Assembly: GCA_002384055.1 (NCBI GenBank)
Contig: DGAU01000014.1
Span: 124,001 to 188,000, forward strand
Direction: 5' to 3'
Length of the DNA: 64,000 nt
Source: Flavobacteriaceae bacterium UBA4022
GTDB taxonomy: Bacteria; Bacteroidota; Bacteroidia; Flavobacteriales; Flavobacteriaceae
The notes under the pieces are model-generated. The model was given only the letters and a program-made list of their open reading frames with translations. It was not told the origin of the DNA and did no database searches. This document shows positions 62,721-64,000 of the stretch, piece by piece (positions within the stretch are counted from its first letter, which is position 1; each line of letters opens with the position of its first letter). Made by a program: the position numbers and the translations under genes.

Positions 62721-64000
62721 CTATTTCGTTTCATCCTCTTGATTTGAGGTTAAAGCCCTTACCTCTTCATCGCTGTTGGTGAGGATCTCTAAGGCAGGTT
62801 CCCGCAAGGTTTGCTGGTTGGCAATATTGCGCTCTAAAGACAAAAGAAGCGAAGGGAGTAGCAGTAAATTGGCAAGCATCGCAAAAAGAAGCGTTACAGA
62901 AACTAAGGCCCCTAGTGCGATCGTTCCGCCAAATTCGGAAATGACGAATACGGAGAATCCGAAAAACAAGACAATTGAGGTATAGAACATGCTAACCCCT
63001 GTTTCGCGTAAAGCGGCGTAGACCGATTTTTTAATTTTCCATTGATTGGCAATGAGCTCCTGACGGTACTTGGCCAAAAAGTGAATCGTATCATCGACCG
63101 ATATGCCAAAGGCAATACTGAAGACTAAAATCGTTGATGGCTTGATGGACACCCCGACAAACCCCATGATCCCTGCTGTGATCAAAAGAGGCAATAGGTT
63201 TGGAATCAAAGAAATCAAAATCATTTTGAAATTCTTGAACATCCAGGCCATAAAAAGGGCAATAAGGAGAATGGCTAGCGAGAGAGACAGTAATAAGTTG
63301 TTGACCAAATATTTGGTGCCCTTTTCAAAAACAAAGGCTTTTCCGGTGATTGAAACCGTAAATCGATCTGAAGGAAAGAGCTTGTCTATTTGGCCGCGAA
63401 TATCGGCTTCAATACGCTCAAATCGCTCAAGCTGCGTGTCTTTCATGAACACGGTAATACGCGCGTACTGCCCAGTACTATCGACATAGCGCGCCAGAAG
63501 ATTAGATTCTTTTGAGCTGTTTTTGGCGTATGACAAAATAAAGACACGTTCCTGACTGTTGGGTAATTGATAGTATTCTGGATTGTTATTGTAATAGGCC
63601 TGTTTGGAGTATTTCACCAGGTTGACAATAGACAAGGGTTGAGACAGCTCAGGGATCTCGTTGAGATAGTTCTGAAGCGATTCCATACGCTTGAGTGTCG
63701 CCAGATTGACCACTCCTTTTTGACGCCGGGTATCGATGAGAATTTCCAGAGGCATCATGCCTTCGTATTCTTTTTCAAAAAATTTAATGTCTTTGTAGAA
63801 GGACATGTTTTTGGGCATGTCTTCGATCAGGCTTCCCGAGAGCTTGATGTTGAACATGCCAATAATACTCGCACAGAGCAACACAATCGACACCATATAA
63901 ATGGAGATGCGGTGTTCTCTAACCATCCGCTCCATCCAATTGACAAAAAGACTGATCCATCGTTTATTGAGGTGCTTTAAGTGTTTGTGTTTAGGGATGG
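62721..64000 (-). CDS. MMPL/RND-type transporter, C-terminal half (5' end outside window)
   Basis: The frame is open to the window edge (upstream of the internal ATG at 63935 it reads on without a stop), so only about the last 425 residues are visible. They comprise a helix near the start ([17 protein letters not shown]), a periplasmic domain of about 180 residues, and a block of five or six helices. The block carries the MMPL signature [21 protein letters not shown]; its Asp pair is the likely proton relay. A polar tail follows. Family members export lipids or hydrophobic compounds; flavobacterial ones of this type are uncharacterised. asnS follows after 35 bp. Confidence 0.88.
   Translation of the reverse strand, partial: IPKHKHLKHLNKRWISLFVNWMERMVREHRISIYMVSIVLLCASIIGMFNIKLSGSLIEDMPKNMSFYKDIKFFEKEYEGMMPLEILIDTRRQKGVVNLATLKRMESLQNYLNEIPELSQPLSIVNLVKYSKQAYYNNNPEYYQLPNSQERVFILSYAKNSSKESNLLARYVDSTGQYARITVFMKDTQLERFERIEADIRGQIDKLFPSDRFTVSITGKAFVFEKGTKYLVNNLLLSLSLAILLIALFMAWMFKNFKMILISLIPNLLPLLITAGIMGFVGVSIKPSTILVFSIAFGISVDDTIHFLAKYRQELIANQWKIKKSVYAALRETGVSMFYTSIVLFFGFSVFVISEFGGTIALGALVSVTLLFAMLANLLLLPSLLLSLERNIANQQTLREPALEILTNSDEEVRALTSNQEDETK

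Noticed and set aside
1..64000. CRISPR arrays, insertion sequences, prophage, rRNA genes
   Set aside because: No regularly spaced repeats, transposase, phage or rRNA sequence was seen on either strand.

Overview
The window reads as ordinary chromosome from a member of the Bacteroidota, most likely a Flavobacteriaceae. Four things point that way. Many starts are preceded by the Bacteroidetes -7 box TAnnTTTG instead of a Shine-Dalgarno. There is a secreted metallopeptidase with a C-terminal type IX secretion (T9SS) sorting domain, and a PorT-like gene. A TonB receptor carries a carboxypeptidase-like N-terminal domain. The class Ia ribonucleotide reductase small subunit is of the eukaryote-like type. 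No insertion sequence, prophage, CRISPR array or rRNA operon was seen, and coding density is high. The species cannot be named from the sequence.

Layout. 1-2666 (+): the 3' part of an aspartate kinase and a fused two-domain lipid acyltransferase (OlsF-like). 2663-8480 (-): a seven-gene run of TPR protein, DUF4286, ksgA, mgtE, a 2-hydroxyacid dehydrogenase, a coupled 47-codon ORF not noted by standard length cut-offs, and DUF1801. 8536-14513 (-): serS; pth-ribF-HTTM; rplY; prs. tRNA-Leu(CAA) follows. 14964-22948 (mostly +): HupE/UreJ-like, dCMP deaminase and S41 protease, MarC and a small membrane protein (-), DUF3109, and nrdB-nrdA behind an AT-rich repeat-bearing leader.

23028-30869 (-) looks like a phosphate acquisition locus: a PiT transporter with a PhoU-like tail, a porin O/P, and a TonB-dependent receptor followed by a beta-helix lipoprotein. 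All three transcription units start with an 11-bp-period direct repeat (unit close to TAACATT) placed 6-7 nt upstream of the -7 box. This is the architecture of a Pho box, and it is the best candidate for an undescribed regulon signature here.

31041-41576: dgt, the M36/T9SS metallopeptidase, dxs, tadA, a cold shock protein, a ClC antiporter and aspS. 41700-48309 (-): a TetR-TolC-adaptor-RND efflux operon with an inverted repeat over its promoter. 48442-55353 (+): polyprenyl synthase, 2-oxoglutarate dehydrogenase E1 and E2, TatD and asparaginase. tRNA-Ser(GGA) follows. 55927-59100 (+): ExbB, a small membrane protein, two ExbD proteins and a PorT-like barrel, i.e. a proton-driven envelope module. 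59095-64000 (-): a PAP2-like membrane protein, rpoN, asnS and the 3' part of an MMPL-type transporter.

A second recurring signal is that at least four exact TAnnTTTG boxes end only 4-6 nt before a start codon (olsF-like, DUF3109, dxs, tetR), with two near matches (TPR, tadA). If these boxes are used, the transcripts are leaderless or nearly so.
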